The notes: generated by a model not told the origin, from the sequence alone. A stretch of DNA of 64,000 bases from Hirsutella rhossiliensis (GCF_020360975.1 NW_025408667.1:6324001-6388000); one strand, 5' to 3'; shown: positions 23,920 through 37,039, counted from the stretch's first letter. Program-made: numbers and translations.

Positions 23920-24850
23920 TTTTATTATATTAACTTCCGAGATAGATATATCCGCCTCTCCCTCTCCTACCTCCTCCTTCTTAGAGTATACGGAGTCGTT
24001 TATCGACGCTATACTAGCCGCGGCCGACGACGACTCCGCCGCTACCGCCGCTCCTACCCGCGCCGCTGCTACCGCTCCTACCGCCGCCGCTGCTACCTCT
24101 ACTACGCTATTCGCTCTTACGTCGCCCCTTAAGGTAACGACGCTATCCCCGCTACTACCTATAACGCCCGGCCCCTCGGCCCCTACCTCTATCTCCGCTA
24201 CCCTTATAAGTCTATAGTTAGGTAAGTATAATAGATATTATCCGCTAACCTCCTATAGTATAAGCGCTAAGTATAGGCCGGCGCCGCCCGCTTAGCCTCC
24301 TATATACGTTATACGTTATAGGAGCTCGACTACTTTAACTAGGCTAGGCGCCGCCGCGGCGGTAGCTGCTATTAGTATACGCGAGCCGGCCGCGCCTATA
24401 AGGCGGCGCCTCCCGTCTTACTCGCTACGGCGTCGGCTTAGAAGGCCGGCTCGTATAGGTAGGCGCGGGGGGCTACTAAGAAGCGCCTTACCGCCGCCGC
24501 CGCCGCCTACCGTAACCTCCGCGCCCTTAAGCGATAGGGCCTTATACCTAAGTAAGTCCTACTCCTCTACTCCTTTATTTCTGCCTCTAACGTACCTAGC
24601 GCTAAGGATACTACCTCCGTTGCCTTATTAGCGGTCCCCTTAGCCGTGCCCGCCTCCGCTACCGCCGCTACCCCTACCGCCGCCGCTAGCCGCCGCCCCT
24701 CTACCCCTAAAGCCGCTACCGCCGCCGACTAGCTTACGGGCTTAGAGGGCCGCCTTAGCGCCCTAGAGACCGCCGCCGCCGCTAATAAGAAGGAGGAGGC
24801 TAATAAGGATAATAATAACGAAAATAATAATAATAATAATAATAAGGAAT
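23920..24850 (+). pseudogene. B1 antisense accessory ORF: Ala/Pro-rich with helical C-terminus (RIPed)
   Basis: Plus-strand coding remnant opposite to B1 gag-pol, between the chromodomain and the 3' LTR. The first part (about 23,930-24,215) reads TSEIDISASPSPTSSF..YTESFIDAILAAADDDSAATA and is Ala/Thr/Pro-rich. The C-terminal part, in another frame, reads LASYIRYTL(Q)ELDYF..., then AAAAAYRNLRALKR, YSFISASNVPSAKD, and ends LTGLEGRLSALETAAAANKK followed by an Asn-rich tail near 24,850. Stops sit where CAA/CAG/TGG would be, as expected for RIPed coding sequence. The two parts are in different frames, so there is a frameshift or intron between them. I do not recognise the family. It is not the gag of B, which lies at the other end on the other strand. 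Confidence 0.6.
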
Positions 24851-24999
24851 AGGCCTAGGTAGTTTAGGGGCTTCGCCTTATAATAAACGCTATTTTTATC
24901 TCCGCTTATACTATTACGCTTATATTACCTATATTACTATAACTGCCCCCTTTACTATACTTACTTTATAGTCTTAGCCTAAGCTACTATTAATAGTTC

Positions 25000-27900
25000 G
25001 CTAGTCTATTATTCTTATCTATTATTTTAAATAAAGCTTTAAACTTATTAAGGGCTATAGTTCCTATAAACTTATATATAGGTTCTTATATAGGGTTAAG
25101 ATACCCGCGCTATTTAATAAAGACCTCTTAGCGTTTCCCCTTACTAACCTTTTTCTAGCGCGCGGCTTATATTTCTTTAACCTTAAACTCGTCCTCTCCC
25201 TCTACCTTAATTATAGGCGGTTAAGCGTCCGCTACTTCTTATCTAGGTAGCGGGTTAAAGGAGGCTCTATAAAGGAGGTCTACGTTAATCTTATTATAGA
25301 CCCTTATTAAGAGACTATCGAGCTCTATAACCTATAGGCTAATAACCCTCTATACTATAAACTTCGCGTATAGCTAGTTAAGCTTCTTCTTTAGCTATAC
25401 CGACCTATAGTTATAGAGGTCTAGCTATACCTTATCTCTTACTATAAACCTATCTACTAGGGCCCTAGTCTTATTAGCGTGCTACTCTTAATTTTACGCC
25501 GCGGCGGCTATCGCGGATTAGCAATAATCTATAGTCTCCTATAGCTTTTATATAAATATAGAGGCGCGGCCCTCTAGTAACGAATTACTATACTACTCCG
25601 CTACTATATCTATAGTAAAGGGAACTAGTAAGGGTAGTTCGAAGCTATATATTATAAAGAAAAGGGCTATCTTAATAAAGGTATATAGTTTACTATTTAA
25701 TATAAGTTAGGCTATAGGGAGCTAACGGTCTTAGTCTACTTAGTTATAGGCTACGATAGCCTATAAGTAAGCCTACGCCTCTTAGTTAACCCTTTTAAGC
25801 CCTCCGTCGGTCTATAGGTAATATACTATACTAAGTAGCTATATAATCTAAAGTAGCTAGTATAGGTACTACTAAAAGCAGCTAGTTTAATTTAATCCCT
25901 TATTACTTATAATAAAGGCTAGCTAGCTATATAAGCGGGCCTAGTACTATAGGAAGCGCTCTATATAAGACTTTATATCTATAAATAGTATCGGCTCTAA
26001 TACTATAGACTTACTAAGTTAGTCCTTAATTACCTATATATAGCGGTTACCGCCCTCTATAAGTAGGAGGTCCGTTATAAAGTCTATCTATATATACGTA
26101 TAAAACTAGTCGGGTACTAGAAGCTACTTAAGTAGCCCCTTAAGCTACGCCCTCTAAATCTTAGTACGGCTATAGATATTAATTATAGTTATAGAGGAAG
26201 CAGCGAATATAGTACTATAAGAGGGGCTAGTAGAAATCCCTCGTAAGGCCTACTACTATGCCCTGCCTACCTAGGTAGCCTACGATACTAAAGTTATAGA
26301 CGAGCTAGACTAGCTTCCCTTAGAGCTTATTCCGTTTATCTAGCTCCGGCGGTCTATCCTTCTCCTTAGCTTCTATAGTATATAGCGCGCCCGGCACCTA
26401 TAGTCTCCCCCGCTAACGTAGGTGCCCCTATAGGTCGATATAATAGTTAGCTACTTATACCTTTAGCTTTAGCTTCGGATTAAGGCGTCGAGCGCTAGAC
26501 TTAACGGCGCGGCGCACGCTCTTATAAGTCCGGTCTAGAAACGATATCCTATCCTATAAGCGCTAAAGGACCTCGTCTTAGAATACCCGCGCCGTACGCG
26601 CCCTTAGGCCGGTCTATCCCTCCTCGCTAGGCTAAGGCGAAGGTATAAGGGAAGGCTTATCTATTAGCGCCGCGCCTTCCTTTACTAAGGAAGCTCCTAT
26701 ATAAGTCTATAGCGCTTCTTATAAGATAAGCTATAAATCCTAGGCCTCGATATCCGCTCCTATTAGCTGGTCTTAATCCCTTTAGGAAAGCGTATCTAGG
26801 ACTATAGAGTCCCGCCTTAGCTAGTACTTAATCGAGAAGTTAAAGCGTAAGAGATACTCCGCCTAGCGGGCTTACTACTCTAAGAGGTATTAGTAAGTTA
26901 TAAAGTACTTAAGGTTCCTATAGTCTATAAGAACCTTAAAGCTCTTATAGCTCTAGAGCTCCGCTTACTATTACTTAAGGTAGCTAATAATCGCTAGTAT
27001 CTCCTTATCGTAAATAGCGTAATTCCGCTCTACTAGGGTTAGCTTATAGGAGTAAAACGCTACCGGTTACTTCCGCTTATCTACCTCTTAGGAGAGCGTT
27101 CCTCTAAGTGCCTAGCCGCTATAGTCTGCTTTAACTAACGTAGACCGGTCGAAGTCCTACTAGAGTAGTACTAGGGCTTAAGAGAATAGGTCCTTAAGCG
27201 TATAGAACGCTCCTTCCTATATAGGCCCTTAGTAAAAGGCGGTCTACTTCTTAGTAATCTCGTTTAAGGGTATTATAATATAAAAGAAGCCCTTAATAAA
27301 TATCCTATAATAGTTCGCGAACCTAAGGAAGCTTTATATACTTATTTACGTAGTTAGGGTAGCTTAGTCCTAAATCGCTTAGATCTTTATAGGATCTGCC
27401 TATATACCTATACCGGCGTAGATAATAAAGCCTAGGTACTTAACCCTCTTAACCCCGAATTCGTACTTATCTAGGTTAAGGTAGAGCCTATAAAGTTAAA
27501 GGCGCTCTAAGACCTTCTATACTTTCCGTATATAGTCCTCGTAGGAGCTACTTATATAAATAAGGATATTATCTATATATATAGAGGCGAACTTATTAAG
27601 GAAGTCCTAAAGTATATTATTAATATAACGCTAGAAAGTAGCGGGCGCTCCTAAGAGGCTAAAGGGCGTTATAAGCTACTTAAATAAGCTATAGCGTATA
27701 TAGAATACTATCTTCTACTTATTACCCTCTAAGATCTATACCTTATAGAACGCCTATTTTATATCTAGCTTCGTAAACTACTTTACCTTTAAAAGGTTAT
27801 AGAGCGTATCTAAGATTAAGGGTAAGGGGTAGCGGTCTAGCCTTATAATTACGTTTAGAGCCTTATAGTCGTAATAGAACTATATCCCGCCCCTTAGTTT

Positions 27901-28800
27901 ATATATAAATAGGACTAGCGCTCTTACTTTAAAGCTACTTACTTAAATAAAACCCTTATTTAAGAGGTCCCTTAACGTCTTCTTTAGCACTAGTAGTTCT
28001 ATATATAATATACTATATAGCGGTCTAAATAGTATAGGTAGTTCCTGCCCCTTCTTATTAGTACGGAGTACGATCTTATAGTTTACCCCTAGCTTATATA
28101 GGTTAAGCTTATCTGCTTCTTAGGACTTAAATAGCGGTAGGAGGTTATAAAAGCGCTCTAGTATCTACTACCGTAGCTTAAAAGGCGACTTTAGCTTCTT
28201 TGCTTAGAGGGCCTTATTAATATCCGCTAGGCTAACTACGTAGACCGCTATATTAGCCGCTACCTAGCATTCCTCCCGCTTTAACTATTATATAGTTCTT
28301 ATAAAGATAGAGGCAAGGACTTCTTATACTAAGTATAAAGCTCGCACGCCTAGTCCTACGCTTATAGAACTATCGTTATAGCGGACCTACCGTTATATAG
28401 GCCTAAACTATAGCTTCTTTTAATATAGAACTAAGTATAACTCTATATATAATAACTAAGGTTTCCTAAGGATTAAGGGAAACTTTAGTTAAGGGATTAT
28501 ATAGGCTACGATAAGCTTATAGTAACCGTTAACCTTTATAGCTAGCTATATAATGCCCTTAATTACTATACCCTCTATCGCGCTAAGGCGCCTTTACTCG
28601 CCTTAGGGCGATCTTTTCTACTAGTACTTATATCTCTTATATAAGCGCCTCGTTAACTATAGTATAGTACTAGTAGCCCTTATCTATAAAGGCGGCAATA
28701 GGTAAGGAGTTATTAACTATAACTTATATTAAAGTAAGCTCCTCTTTTATATAGGCGGATAATTCCTCCTTCTCCTTTACTAGTACTAGTAATTAGGGCT
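25000..28800 (-). pseudogene. B1 pol: protease/RT - RNase H - integrase - chromodomain (RIPed)
   Basis: Counterpart of the B2 pol (45.1-48.7 kb), read on the minus strand. The RT site at about 27,565-27,590 reads YIDNILIY, Asp to Asn at the catalytic YIDD. Integrase falls in 25.3-26.5 kb and the chromodomain end near 25.05 kb. Every Gln and Trp codon is a stop. Confidence 0.82.
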
Positions 28801-29990
28801 CTAGAGCCCGTTTTTACTCTAGAGCTACTCTTTTTCCTCTAAGCCTAAGGGAGTAGAGTCCTCTTTATCGTCTAAGGTAAGGAGCGGTTTTATCTTCGCT
28901 ACTCGAACTACTATAGGCCGCTTAGCTAAAAGGAAGGGGCATTTTAATATAAAGTATATAAACGCGCTATAATATAAGTAGCGGCCGTTAGCCTTCCTTT
29001 TCCTAATTTCCTTACTTATTACTTACTTCGCCCGCTATTTAAAGAGCGGGATAGTATAGGGGATATTTAAAGACGACTTCCTACCGCGTTTAGCTCGGTC
29101 TATATAGGTAGCCGATATTAAGGTATCTCTATTAGTATCGATAGTCGGCTATTCCTCTTATAGAAGGGCGGTAATCTTATTACTACTATACTATATATAC
29201 TTATAAAGCTTCTAAAAACGCAGCGTCTACTTATAGCCCTATACTACCTTTATTAACCGGCTTATATACTCGCCGTAGTTAGTAGGTATAATTACGGGGA
29301 TAAGTAGCTCCTATAGGGCTAGCGTAATTAAGTTCTATAACTATATAAGCTTCGCGCTATCTTCTTATACTATAGTTCCCGCTACTTATAAGAGCGTCTC
29401 TTTAAAGTTAGGGAGGAATTCGCTAAAGGTCTACCCGTCCCTTTACTTAAGGGTCCGTAGCCTATCCTACGCCTTCTCCCGCTCCTATACGTTGCCGAAT
29501 ATATATATAAGGTATTAGAAGAAGTTCTATAGGTCGCGTCTACTTTTAGGGCCGCCCTTATCTTAGAATCTAAAGATCCGCCGTATTTAGGGCTCTAGTA
29601 GCGTATAGAGGAGCGAATACCACGCTATATTACGATAGCCGTTTAAGCCCTATTTCTTATCTATTATAAACTTCGTCTATAGCCGGCTAAGGAAGAAGTA
29701 AAAGGACTTAGGCTTACCGTCTTAAGTCGGCTAGGGAAGCGGCTTCTATATCGGTAGTGCCGCCGCCGTAACCGGTATTACTAAGGTCGTAGGGGTTAAC
29801 GCTAGTCTCGTAGACGGCTCCCTTAGTATAGCGAGAACCTTATTTTTCTTACTAGCCGTCGCGCTTTTAATTACTTTTAGGATAGCTATAATACTTCCTA
29901 TCCGCCTAAGGGGTAGTAGGGTGCTCCCTTAAGGAAGCGGCACCCTTTCTAAGGAGATATCTATTAGATCTATTAGTTAATAGCTTATAC
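28800..29990 (-). pseudogene. B1 gag (RIPed)
   Basis: Minus-strand counterpart of the B2 gag (43.98-44.9 kb), ending next to the 5' LTR. A short stretch near 29,920-29,960 still has a few CpA/TpG, as in B2. No open frame. Confidence 0.7.
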
Positions 29991-30176
29991 TATTATAGAG
30001 TAAGTAGAGGCGTATATATAGGTGCCGTCTATAGGATAATATTAATAAGCTATATAGAGCTCTTCTATACGCGGCTAGCCCGCCCTTATACTTATAGGAT
30101 CCGGCCCTCTATATATAACTATATAGCTTAGGCCGCGGCCTAAGCCTATTACCTATAATAGTTAAAGACTCTTATA
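29991..30176 (-). repeat. 5' LTR of B1, 186 bp
   Basis: Carries the intact 18-bp palindrome CTTAGGCCGCGGCCTAAG. Followed by TSD TCCTT at 30,177-30,181. Confidence 0.92.
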
Positions 30177-30181
30177 TCCTT

Positions 30182-30371
30182 AACTTATTTATTGCCTCCT
30201 CTATTCCTAAGTAACTATACTTTATATTAAAGGGTAATAATCTTATATATTATATCTTAAGGCGATATAGTAGCTCTAAAGTTAGTTAATCTAGCTTACT
30301 ATATAAGTATATTAATAGTTACGATATTACTTAAAGTAACGTAGTATTATACTAAATAAGAGCTTTTAACG
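30182..30371 (-). pseudogene. A2 gag, 5' part beyond the B1 insertion
   Basis: Matches the A3 sequence at about 60,945-61,136 and joins A2 gag at 23,191 once B1 and one TSD are removed. Confidence 0.8.
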
Positions 30372-30835
30372 TATAACGACTAGTATTATTCTTAAGGGAT
30401 AAACCTATTAAGGGGTTTATATTAGTAGATATAATAAAGCGTGGTCTAAGTAATAATAAGTATATTATATTAGTAATAAGTTAGAGGTTATAGACTATAG
30501 ACTATAACTAGGTAATTAAAATTAAAGATAGAATCGTAATAAGGATCTATATTAAAAGCTATCGAGCTATCTATTTAAAGGAGTATTCTATCTTTCCTTA
30601 TATATCTCGAAAGCTTTCCTAGATCGCTAAGAGTACTAGGTGATCCCGTTGCCTAGGAGCGCTAGGGCGCTAAAGAGATCCTACGATCCTAGCTATAGAG
30701 CATTAGAGCGCTAAAGTAACCCGTCGCTCTAAACTTAATTAGCCTATCGGTCTATCTAATATTCCTTGCTCCCTATATTACGCATCCTCGTAATATATAC
30801 TAGTCCCCGCGGTTCGCTAAATAGTAGTCGTAATA
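30372..30835 (-). repeat. 5' LTR of A2 (type-2 U3), 464 bp
   Basis: Matches 16,008-16,472 in the same orientation. Followed by TSD TGCTA. Confidence 0.88.
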
Positions 30836-33417
30836 TGCTAATAGTAAATTACTTAACCTTAAATCCTATTCTTTATTTCTTTAAGATATTAATTATTAAG
30901 GTCGCTTAACCCTTAGTTTAGCTTTTCCTTATACTAGATAGTAGGACCTAATAAGTTATATTAAGGGTTATATCGTTAAAGTAGTTAAGCTAGTCTTCCT
31001 TAATTATAAAGTAGGCTATACTAAAGTCTATATATATATTTAATAGTTAGTTTAGGCCTTTAGTTCTAAAGATAGATATTTAAGTATATATAAACTAAGA
31101 CGGCTTTATTAGATTTAATATTTTAGTTTATAGCGCTACTCTTATAGTTAGCTAGTTTCTTAGTATTCTAAGCGAACTACTTAGTCCTATAAGTTCCGCT
31201 TTTATTATATTAGGAATAAATAAGATCTTATCTTTTATTTCTTTAGTATCTTCTCCTACGTTAGTAGTAGTATACTTATCTTCTAGCCCTTCGTCCTAGG
31301 TAAATAAGATCTAGTTTTATATTTCCTAGGAAAGATATATCCCGCCCTAGTTATTAGTTAGTGCTGCTTAAAGCTAATAGGTAAGGTTAATAATAATTAG
31401 GTTTTCCTAAGAGCCTTCCTTTAGTTTTAAATCCTAAGGCTATAGTCTAGCTTAAGAGCTAGTTAATTAGTTTAGTACTAGGCTTACGTTTACTTAGTAT
31501 AGATTATTCTATCTTAACGCGGTCGTTATATTTCCTTTTTATTAGAATTATCCTTATTCCTAGGGTTTCTAACTAGTTAGTTTAGCTATAGATAAGGTAG
31601 AGTTTACTATAGTCTTATTCTTAGTTTTATATAATCCGCCTTATATACGTCCTTTTACTATATTACTTATCTTTCCCTATAACCTAACTATTAGCTTAGT
31701 TTCTAACTATAAGATAAGTTACTTATAGTTATTAATCTAAGTATTAAATAATTTTAAACTAATAGGTTAGCGGAATAATTCTTATAGTAATATATCTAGT
31801 CGTTAATAGACTAGTATAATAAGGTACTCTTCTAAGTATAGCGCTACTTTTACTTTTTAATAGATCTTTAATATCTATCTATAAAAGTCGGCTCTATTTA
31901 TAATATCTAAGGTAGTAAATCGTTCTATTTATAAAGATCTTAATACTACTTTTAGCTAGATTGCAAAGTATTTTTATAGTTTAATATACTAAGCGGTATA
32001 TCCTTAGTCTAGGGTATAAAGTATAGCTTAGTTAGATTTACTAAGATCGCTAAAATACTATTTAATAGCGGTTCCGCGGAGTAAGCTAGGGATTAATATC
32101 GCTAGTTCGTTAGCGTATTCTAGTCTATAAATAGCTACCTACTTTAAGGAATTAATAAATTAATCGATACTTCTATATATAATTATTTTCTTAGTTTCTT
32201 TTAAAACGTTAAATATTATATTAAAAGGGCTAGTAAGGTTAAACTTCCTTATATCTTTTAGTTTAATATATACTAAGGGTACTTAAGGAGGGTTTATAAT
32301 AGTATTATCCTTAGTTTCTCTTACTATAGCTTTTACTAGTAATCTTATAAGAGCTTCTTTTATAATTAAGCTTACTAGTTAGTTCGCTAAGGTTATTATT
32401 ATAAACGTACTACTAAGGGTAGTATTATTTAAAGGTTCTTCTTTATTTTAGTCGTTATAGTTTAGCGAACTTCTAGGGCTTTATCCTTTTAATAAAAGTA
32501 GTTAAGGTAGGGCGGGGGAAGCTATACTATACCGATTTCTATATAGCTTTATTATTTATAGTTAATATCACCTTATTACTAGAATATATTCTAGGTTATT
32601 TATTTATTCTTATAGGCCTTAATAATTAGCTAAGTAAGCTAGTAAGTTATATCGTAGAAGTTTCGCTCTTAATTCCTCTAAGCGTTATTCTTACCGCTAA
32701 GGTAAGCGATCTAGCTATCTTCTATTTCTATAGGAACTTAATAGGAAATATCCTAGAAATAAGTATCTTTTTATTTACTAATAAAAGCTCTATATTACTT
32801 AAGCTTTAATACGTTAAAGTTTTACTTTTATCTAAAGTTCCCTAAGTATTTCTTTTATAAAAAGCGATTAAGAAGCCGGTATTCGTTAGTACGCGAGTAA
32901 GAGCTTTCTTCCTAAGAAGATATTAGGGTTTATAGGTCGAGGTTAACTTATCCCTTTCCTTATTCTTTATCTTCCGTTCTACTAAATATAGACCTTAGGA
33001 TAATAGATAGTTAAGGGAATAAGAATTACTACTATTTATTATATACTAGTCCCTTAATATAAGGCTAGTACCTTAACCTTACTATTTACTAAGATCTAGT
33101 ATAGGTCTAATAGGTAATTAAATAAACTAGCTACTATATATAATTAAACGTATTATATAGACTAGCTACTATACGTTATTACGCGCGTTAAATATAGACT
33201 AGCTACTAGTCTTATAAGTTAAAGTAAGAGTAGTAATAACTATCTATACTTTTTTCTATCCGCTTAAGATCTAGCAGGTTCTCTATTTTTTATATATACT
33301 ATAGCGAGCGTAAGACCTTACTTAGGGCTTTAACTAAGTAATATCTTAACTATATAATCGTACGATAGTAGTATAGCGTATTAGTAGTATTTCCTAGTAT
33401 TTTCCTTAGGTAGGTAT
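30836..33417 (-). pseudogene. Family C gag-like region (RIPed)
   Basis: Read on the minus strand, a long coding remnant with RIP stops runs leftward from the D1 LTR. Example stretches near 31.8-32.1 kb are ILYTLD(Q)GYTA(Q)YIKL and ERFTTLDIINRADFYR; it is helical and Leu/Lys-rich. The place between the 5' LTR and the RT fragment at 14.9-16.0 kb suggests gag. I cannot name a domain. Confidence 0.5.
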
Positions 33418-33982
33418 TATAAGGAATAGTATTCTTATTATAAATAAAGTAGCTATAATATACTCTCCCGATTATATAAGCTAATAAGTAGTATATTAAT
33501 TATAGATAAAATCCTATATTATAAAGTAAGAGACGCTCGTTATTATATATATTATTATATATTAAATAGGTTGCCGGTTATTGTATAATTAGGAATCGAA
33601 GAAATAGAGCTAGCTTAGAATACTAGCTAATACCTCTTAAGAATACTAGTATAACTAACCTCCTTTAAATATAAATATTAGTAGAACTAAGATACTTCCT
33701 AATATACTTAAGGTATTACTAAATTCCTTAGTCTTAGGGCTATATAGTAGCTTAAATCTAGTCCTAAAAGGTTCTTCTATTTAGCTATAATTATCTATAT
33801 AAGATAGTATGTCCGCTAGTAAATAGAGATAGTATTATTAACTTTAATACCTCTTTTATATACTAATATATTACTAATAAATTCTATTAAGAGTCCTACC
33901 TTATACTCCTTCTTCCCCTTTATTATATAGTCTTATATAATTCCTTAATTTCCTAAAATTCCGTTTTACTTATATACCTTAA
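33418..33982 (-). repeat. Family C LTR copy D1 (probable 5' LTR of C)
   Basis: About 565 bp starting TATAAGGAATAG; matches 51,550-52,118, which stands alone with its own TSD and so is a solo LTR. Its place next to the C gag side makes D1 the likely 5' LTR of C. The right end is placed to within a few bases. Confidence 0.7.
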
Positions 33983-34314
33983 GAGGTATAGATATTTCTC
34001 TATAATTTCCCTACTATATTCTTATAGTAATTTCTTAGGGAAATATTAATATAATCCTTAAAGAGCTATTATTACTTAGGAAATTATAGTATATTCCCTA
34101 TATAATATATTACTAAGGGAAATCTCTATAAAATATCTATATAATCCGCTTAGTTATTATTTCTAGGATTTCTAGGTAATTTCCTAGAGTTTACTTAGTA
34201 GCTTTTAAGTTCCTTTTTTTAAGGGGAGCCTTAAGGAGTTAAGGTTAACTTCCTTAAGGGAGGCCGATATCGTTATAAGTACTTAGATTATCGACTATAG
34301 GGTATCCTATAATA
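33983..34314. other. RIPed AT-rich spacer, no gene seen
   Basis: Several short TTTCCTA/TAGGAAA-like inverted motifs, no coding remnant, no match to other parts of the window that I noticed. Confidence 0.4.
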
Positions 34315-34983
34315 ATTAGGTAACTAATAATATAAGCGGAAAGAGCGGCCGAAAGAGTATAAGGTAGGATTTCGTTTAGATTTTATAATAAGTATATAAG
34401 GGGCTAAATAATATATTAAAAGAATAGCATTATAAAAGATACTTAATAACTTACTTATTTTATCTACTACTCTTAAGGAAATCCTTTATCTTTTATAAAT
34501 TATTACTCGCTTACTAGTAGACTAATTAGTTAGCTTTCTAGTATACTTTATAGTACTTAAAAGGCTCTATATATAGTATATCTTCTAGACTTATTAGGTA
34601 GTCTAATTATAGCGTAATAGTTAACGTAAGACTATAGGTTTTAGTATAAGTAGTAGATTTAACTAAAATACTTTATACCCTACTTATTATTATATTATAG
34701 ATATCTTTAAAACCGCTATACTAAAATAGGTAATAAGGTATCCTTTCTACTTATAATTAACTTATATATTTTATATATATTCTTATTTATTAAGATAGGC
34801 TTATCTCGACCTACTCTTTTTAAAGGAAGCTATAGATATCTAGTAAAGGTCTTTAATCTTTTAAATGTTATTCCTTTAAACTATATTATAAAGCTTCTTT
34901 TTACTAGCTTATTTTATAGAGCCTCCTTATACTTATTATTTCTTTATAATAGTAAAATAGGAATATAAAGGTATATTCTTATA
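34315..34983 (+). repeat. Long direct repeat E1 (LTR-like, ~669 bp)
   Basis: Matches E2 (36,301-36,967) along its length with RIP-type differences. Ends ATTCTTATA. Orientation is arbitrary. ATTAG occurs at the E1 start and directly after E2, compatible with a TSD, but ATTAG also precedes E2, so this is not proof. Confidence 0.7.
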
Positions 34984-36300
34984 CTTAATCTAGCTTAATA
35001 GGCCTAAGACTAGGTTTTTTAAGCCTAGCTTAGCCCTACCTTAAGCTAGCTACTTTTAGCTAAACTAGCTTCTTAAGTAAGCTAAGGGGTAAAAGAGGGC
35101 TACTCTTAGTAGCCCTATTAGCCCTATACTTACTTAACCTATACTTACTTTAATACCTATAATAGTAGTAGCTCTAGCCCTAGCCCTAGCACCTTTTTCT
35201 TAAGGACTAAGCTTAGGGCTTTCTTTAGTAAGCCCTTTAAGCCCTTAAGGAAGCCTAAAAAATTAAACCCGTTTATAAGCCCCTTATAAAAGGGCTTAAG
35301 AAGGTAGCTATAGGGACCCTAGACCGCTAATAGCTCTTATAATAGCCCTTATAATAGCTTAAGGCCGCTTAGTAGCTTAAGGCTACCTAGGGAAATCTCT
35401 AAGCTAGCTTATAGGCTAAAGTTATTATAAGGAAGGCGCTTAAGGCCCTAGTTAAGGCCCTAGCCCTAGCTAAGGCCCTAGCTAAGAGAAATATAAAGAA
35501 GGACTTCTAGCTTATCTTAAAGCTAAAGAAAGGATTATTAATACTAACTATTAGCCTTATAGTTCTTTATAATAAGCTTAATAAAGCTATAAAGGAACTA
35601 GCTATATTAGCCTTATTAATTTTAAATAAGGGAAATATAGTTATAATAGTAAAGGCCCCTTATATAATAAAGAAGCTTTTAAAGTAGTAAGATAAGTAGT
35701 CCCTATACCTTAAGGGGCTACTTATTAAATCGGCCGACCTCCTTACTAGCTAAACTAAGCTAGTAGCTTAAAGCGTTCTTAACCTCCTTAATATAAAGGC
35801 TTTTACCTTATATAAGCCTAGACTAAAGTATAAGCTAAGCTTATATATAAGCGGCCTTTATACCTATATAAGCTAAGCTTATACTTCTTTTTTTTCCCTT
35901 TTATAGATTATTAATATTCTTTTAATAGACTATACTTAAGCTTATACCTTTACTTACTTTATAATAGTATAATCTACTTTTTATTTTACCTTTTTTATAT
36001 CCCTATATATAAATAGCTATTTTTAGCTACCTTTAAAGCTAACGTTTTATTACTTAGTTTAGTTAAATTACTTATACTAGTATATATATATATAAATATC
36101 TATACTCTTATAGTTATAAAATTAAAGTAAATAAAATACTTAATTCGCCTAGGTAATTAAGAGCCTCTTATAATAATAAGGCTCTATATAACTAAGAGTA
36201 TTACTATTATACTTTAGTAAGTTTAATAGCTCCTTTATAAAGATTAAGCTATAGCTACTTTATATAAAAGTTATAAGAAGGTATAAGTAATAAGCGTAAG
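34984..36300 (+). pseudogene. Sequence between E repeats: LINE-ORF1-like or element-internal coding remnant
   Basis: Plus-strand remnant, Ser/Pro/Leu-rich at first (SSSSSPSPSTFFLRTKLR), later LLILTISLIVLYNKLNKAIK, then KAFTLYKPRLKYKLSLYISG. The last part (35,802-35,960) is repeated at 40,922-41,040 and 42,990-43,030, just upstream of zinc-knuckle ORF1 sequence, so it probably derives from the same LINE. RIP stops throughout. Confidence 0.45.
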
Positions 36301-36967
36301 ATTAGGTAATTAATAATATAAGCGGAAATATTAGTCGAAGGAGTATAGGGTAGGATTTCGTCTAGAGTTTATAATAAGTATATAAGGGGCTAAATAATAT
36401 ATTAAAAGAATAGCGTTATAAAAGATATATATAAACTTACTTATTCTATCTACTACTCCTAGGGAAATCCTTTATCTTTTATAAACTATTACTCGCCTAC
36501 TAGTAGACTAATTAGTTAGCTTTCTAGTATATTCTATAGTACTTAAAAAGCTCTATCTATATTATATCTTCCTTACTTAGTAGGTAGTCTAATTATAACG
36601 TAATAGTTAATATAAGACTATAGGTTTTAGTATAAGTAGTAGATTTAACTAGAATATTCTATGCCCTACCTATTCTTATATCGCGGATATCTTTAGAACC
36701 GCTAAGCTAAAATAAGTAATAGAGTATCCGTTCTACTTATAATTAACTTATATATTTTATATATATTTTATTTTATTAGGATAGGCTTATTATAACCCTC
36801 TTTTCCTAAAGGAAGGTATAGATATCTAGTAGAGGTCTTTATCTTTAAGAGTTATTCCCTTAGACTATATTATAAAGCCTTATTTTACTAGCTTATTCTA
36901 TAGAGCCTCCTTATACCTATTATTTTATTATAATAGTAAAATAGGAATATAAAGGTATATTCTTATA
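36301..36967 (+). repeat. Long direct repeat E2 (LTR-like, ~667 bp)
   Basis: Partner of E1, same orientation. Followed by ATTAG. Confidence 0.7.
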
Positions 36968-37039
36968 ATTAGCGTTCCTTTATATATAGTAGTAGCTACT
37001 ATATAAGCGGAATAAATACTTATAGTAATTAAAAGGGGC

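Larger units (their letters stand above)
23197..30176 (-). mobile_element. Ty3/Gypsy chromovirus B1, full length, nested in A2
   Basis: Minus-strand element of 6,980 bp. LTRs of 186 bp lie at 23,197-23,382 and 29,991-30,176. TSD TCCTT is exact at 23,192-23,196 and 30,177-30,181. Family B is GC-richer than A, yet equally stripped of CpA/TpG. Order on the minus strand: 5' LTR, gag, protease/RT, RNase H, integrase, chromodomain, GC-rich antisense ORF, polypurine tract (AAGGGAGGGC near 23,390), 3' LTR. Confidence 0.93.
16008..30835 (-). mobile_element. Ty3/Gypsy chromovirus A2, full length, interrupted by B1
   Basis: Minus-strand element with LTRs at 16,008-16,472 and 30,372-30,835. TSD is CGCTA at 16,003-16,007 and TGCTA at 30,836-30,840; the single C/T difference is the transition RIP makes. 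B1 plus its 5-bp TSD splits the element within the gag side (23,192-30,181). Order on the minus strand: 5' LTR, gag (split by B1), RT, RNase H, integrase, chromodomain, antisense ORF, polypurine tract next to 16,473, 3' LTR. All coding capacity is destroyed by RIP. Confidence 0.92.

Noticed and set aside
24820..24850. AAT trinucleotide run as a SINE or LINE tail
   Set aside because: In frame with the antisense ORF it encodes its Asn-rich end and recurs at the same place in B2, so it belongs to the ORF.
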